DNA of 32,888 nucleotides from Nitrospirota bacterium (GTDB lineage: Bacteria; JACPQY01), in the NCBI GenBank assembly GCA_016190245.1, contig JACPQY010000042.1:1-32888 (forward strand), written 5' to 3'. Below are positions 31,024-32,888 of this stretch, one piece after another; positions within the stretch are counted from its first letter, which is position 1, and each line of letters starts with the position of its first letter. Under the pieces are notes generated by a model. It saw only the letters and a list, made by a program, of their open reading frames with translations. It did not search any database and was not told where the DNA came from. The position numbers and the translations under genes are program-made.

Positions 31024-31201
31024 GGTCTGGATTGTCAAAGGAGTCATCCCTTGAGAGGCGACCCCCCATCCTCACCTTCCCCCCATGCTCCGAACTGCGT
31101 TCGGAGCATGGGGGGAAGGGATAGGAACTTCCTCCCCCTTGTCGGGGGAGGATTGAGGTGGGGGTGGATTCTGAGTCCACTGGCTATCCAGACCTCAATA
31201 A
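31017..31201. mobile_element. 185-bp MITE-like element with 16-bp terminal inverted repeats
   Basis: Perfect 16-bp arms at 31017-31032 and 31186-31201 (left arm TTATTGAGGTCTGGAT). Inside are a very long hairpin with 21-bp perfect arms (31075-31095 and 31099-31119, 3-nt loop) and a second one with 8-bp arms CCTCCCCC/GGGGGAGG (31131-31138 and 31144-31151). There is no coding capacity. The left arm contains the stop codon of the upstream oxidoreductase. It fits a non-autonomous mobile element; the transposase must be elsewhere. Confidence 0.7.
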
Positions 31202-31261
31202 TCAACCGATCATGGCGCCATGCCGCGGCGGGCCGCCGGGATGTCCCGAGAGGGAATCGAG

Positions 31262-32035
31262 ATGAACTACTTTAGCGACAAGATCATTCTCATCACCGGT
31301 GCGAACGGCGGCCTGGGGACCGAATTGGTTCGTCAACTCCACGTCACGCGGGCCAAACTCATCCTCACGGACATCGCTTCCGCCCCCGCCTCAAACAGTT
31401 CGCGAACAACGGCGTACATCCCCGCCGACATCCGTACGCGCGCCGGCTGTGAGGCTCTGGCGAAGGCTGTCCGGAAGGTTTCCCGAATCGTTGACATCCT
31501 GATCAACAACGCCGGCCTGGCCACCGCAGGCGATTTCGTCGATGTTCCGGATGACGAGTGGGAAGCCCAGATCGAGGTCAATCTCCTAGCCGCCATGCGA
31601 CTGACAAGGTTGCTGCTGCCGGGGATGATCGAACGACGCTCAGGCCACATCGTCAATATCTCCTCGCTTGGCGGACACGTCGCCCTGCCCAAAACGACCA
31701 CCTATGCGACGAGCAAGTGGGGGTTGCGAGGCTTCGGGATGGCGTTGCACGGCGAGCTCGCCGGACACAACATCAAGGTGAGCAATGCTTATCCATCGTT
31801 CACGCGCACGGCGATTCTGGATGCGCCGCGCTTTGGATATGAGCAGAAGCGGGAACTTCCCGCCTTCATGGTGAGCGAACCGTCGGCAGTCGCGAGCAAG
31901 ATCCTCAGAGGGGTTGCCAGAGGGCAGTTGCACATCTTTCCGAGTGCGGATGCCCGACTCGTCGCCCTCCTGGTTCGCCTGTTTCCCGGTCTGAACGGAC
32001 CGCTGACGCGGCTGCTGCTCAAGTTCCTCGGGTAG
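31262..32035 (+). CDS. Short-chain dehydrogenase/reductase
   Basis: A 257-residue classical SDR. The cofactor site TGANGGLGTELVRQL (residues about 12-26), DILINNAGLA, the catalytic serine in IVNISSLGGHVAL and the active-site Tyr-x3-Lys in YATSKWGLRGF are all present. An Asp at the end of beta-strand 2 (ILTDIAS) suggests NAD(H) preference. The C-terminus is long and hydrophobic (LVALLVRLFPGLNGPLTRLLLKFL), suggesting membrane association. ATG 31262 has a GAGGGA site upstream. Substrate unknown; the upstream saccharopine-dehydrogenase-like gene is the only functional hint. Confidence 0.9.
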   Translation: MNYFSDKIILITGANGGLGTELVRQLHVTRAKLILTDIASAPASNSSRTTAYIPADIRTRAGCEALAKAVRKVSRIVDILINNAGLATAGDFVDVPDDEWEAQIEVNLLAAMRLTRLLLPGMIERRSGHIVNISSLGGHVALPKTTTYATSKWGLRGFGMALHGELAGHNIKVSNAYPSFTRTAILDAPRFGYEQKRELPAFMVSEPSAVASKILRGVARGQLHIFPSADARLVALLVRLFPGLNGPLTRLLLKFLG

Positions 32036-32055
32036 AGCGGCTTCGGAACACGACT

Positions 32056-32079
32056 GCGATCTCCCGGCCTGGAGATCGC
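32056..32079 (+). terminator. Hairpin after the SDR gene
   Basis: 9-bp perfect stem GCGATCTCC/GGAGATCGC with a 6-nt loop, 20 nt after the SDR stop codon. No U-tract follows, so termination is only likely. Confidence 0.45.
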
Positions 32080-32107
32080 CTCGAACGGCCGGCTTTGGAA
32101 GGGTCTC

Positions 32108-32127
32108 GCCCGACCCGAAGGTCGGGC
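32108..32127. repeat. Palindrome in the gap before the small orphan gene
   Basis: GCCCGACC-CGAA-GGTCGGGC, an 8-bp stem with a tetraloop. I see nothing else of note between 32128 and the promoter at 32224. Confidence 0.5.
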
Positions 32128-32223
32128 GCAATGGCCCGATCCTTTGGCATTGTGAAATGGGAGACCTACTGCCTACCCTCCTTCGCCAGATACCGCCCCA
32201 TTCGTAGCCGGCCTAGAGGGAAA

Positions 32224-32252
32224 TTGAAAAGAGTCCCCGGCCCTGCTATTCT
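32224..32252 (+). promoter_or_regulatory. Promoter directly before the small orphan gene
   Basis: TTGAAA (32224-32229), a 17-bp spacer, then TATTCT (32247-32252). Transcription would start near 32259, about 3 nt before ATG 32262, so the message would be almost leaderless. Confidence 0.55.
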
Positions 32253-32261
32253 TCAAGGCAG

Positions 32262-32453
32262 ATGGCCACGCCGCGGCGCGAATTGATCGAGATGCTCCAG
32301 GCGTATAAGGCGCTGGAACGTATCTTGGCCCGCGATGTTGACCCCCGGGAACTGTACCGTTCCGACTTCGTACGCGGCCTGAATACCGCACTCCGCGAAG
32401 TCAGGAAGGGGAGCACCAGGAAGGTCCGAAGCTTCGAAGAGTTCGTCCGCTGA
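32262..32453 (+). CDS. Small hypothetical protein next to the CRISPR array
   Basis: A 63-residue, charged and probably helical protein (RRELIEMLQAYKALERILARD ... ALREVRKGSTRKVRSFEEFVR). The ending, a basic helix followed by SFEEFV, is reminiscent of small antitoxins, but no toxin gene follows and I do not recognise a family. A good promoter abuts the start codon and there is no Shine-Dalgarno. Its stop codon is 47 nt before the first CRISPR repeat, on the same strand. It could equally be a short remnant. Confidence 0.5.
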   Translation: MATPRRELIEMLQAYKALERILARDVDPRELYRSDFVRGLNTALREVRKGSTRKVRSFEEFVR

Positions 32454-32499
32454 TCCGCCCGCCGCGCGAACTCAGAAAGACCAAGGCTTTGCCCAAACC

Positions 32500-32888
32500 G
32501 TGCTCAACGCCTTTCGGCATCTCATAGGGGATCACCCCCGCTCCATGAGCGCGTGCAGTCCGGTGCCGAGGTGCTCAACGCCTTTCGGCATCTCATAGGG
32601 GATCACGTTCGTACTGGTCGGCCCGTAGAGGGGTGACCTCGGGTGCTCAACGCCTTTCGGCATCTCATAGGGGATCACTTTCCCGTTTACGGGCTCCAGG
32701 TCCATCCTGAATCGTGCTCAACGCCTTTCGGCATCTCAGAGGGGATCACAACCCAGGAGGTAAAACCCATGCCACGAATCCGCCCGTGCTCAACGCCTTT
32801 CTGCATCTCTTAGGGGATCAGCGTCTTGAGATTCGTTCCATGCTACGGTAGTGAAAGCGTGCTCAACGCCTTTCGGCATCTCATAGGG
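32500..32888. CRISPR. CRISPR array, six repeats seen, continuing beyond the window
   Basis: 36-bp repeats start at 32500, 32571, 32643, 32714, 32786 and 32859 (the last cut after 30 bp). Spacers of 35, 36, 35, 36 and 37 nt are all different. Repeats 1-3 are identical and the visible part of repeat 6 matches them; repeat 4 has one change (CATA to CAGA) and repeat 5 has three. The repeat starts GTGCTCAACG and ends GGGGATCAC, with GCC-TTTC-GGC inside. Read on the minus strand it ends in GTTGAGCAC, recalling the ATTGAAAC-type 3' ends of many type I and III repeats, so transcription from right to left is more likely. No cas gene or leader lies in the window. Confidence 0.97.

Noticed and set aside
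32036-32499. Cas genes or a CRISPR leader to the left of the array
   Set aside because: Only a 63-codon gene, two hairpins and a promoter are present; no cas motifs and no AT-rich leader next to repeat 1.

Overview
GC-rich (roughly 60-65 % by eye) chromosomal DNA from a flagellated, Gram-negative bacterium. An outer-membrane beta-barrel protein, lipoproteins, a DctP-type binding protein and a periplasmic Cu/Zn SOD point to two membranes. FliW-CsrA, TrmFO, B12-dependent NrdJ, PhaR and a glycyl-radical enzyme are a mix typical of 'deltaproteobacterial' lineages (Desulfobacterota, Myxococcota and neighbours). That placement is inference; there is no rRNA or other phylogenetic marker. The window is mostly single-copy housekeeping genes with small accessory patches.

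Layout. 1-250: 5' end of a flagellin gene (minus), with a sigma-28 promoter and two CsrA-type hairpins in its leader. 0.4-3.1 kb: trpD and an outer-membrane barrel protein. 3.2 kb: tRNA-Pro(CGG). 3.4-7.9 kb (minus): glycyl-radical enzyme, its radical-SAM activase and a TetR regulator, with a palindromic operator candidate upstream. 8.0-9.5 kb: a VapBC toxin-antitoxin pair beside two fused gene fragments (PhoR-like kinase and PhoU). 9.5-11.8 kb: CoA-transferase, a zincin-like protein that has lost its metal motif, and an FN3 lipoprotein. 11.9-12.8 kb: csrA-fliW behind a second sigma-28 promoter. 12.9-14.1 kb (minus): HDOD signalling pair. 14.2-21.1 kb: topA, a membrane-anchored coiled-coil protein, trmFO, a 30-codon basic protein gene and nrdJ with paired NrdR boxes. 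21.2-24.8 kb: orphan dctP, phaR, an acyltransferase and sodC. 24.8-29.8 kb (minus): an overlapping five-gene operon, trmI - ttuB::radC - ttuA - trpE - trpG. 30-32 kb: a saccharopine-dehydrogenase-like oxidoreductase, a 185-bp inverted-repeat element and an SDR. 32.2-32.9 kb: a small orphan gene and a CRISPR array that runs off the window.

Most interesting system. In the 24.8-29.8 kb operon a TtuB-like ubiquitin-fold sulfur carrier, ending in the typical ...AISGG, is fused in frame to RadC, a JAMM/MPN+ metalloprotease-fold protein. The next gene overlaps it by 4 nt and encodes a TtuA-type tRNA 2-thiolation enzyme; the preceding gene is TrmI (m1A58). TrmFO (m5U54) lies 9 kb away. In Thermus these families jointly build m5s2U54/m1A58 in the tRNA T-loop. 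The fusion suggests a sulfur carrier made as a precursor that its own JAMM domain could cut after Gly-Gly. A short palindromic element is embedded in the same operon and supplies both the stop codon of ttuA and the start codon of trpE.

A second coherent circuit is flagellin-CsrA-FliW: two sigma-28 promoters, and two GGA-loop hairpins in the flagellin leader, one of which holds the Shine-Dalgarno sequence in its loop.
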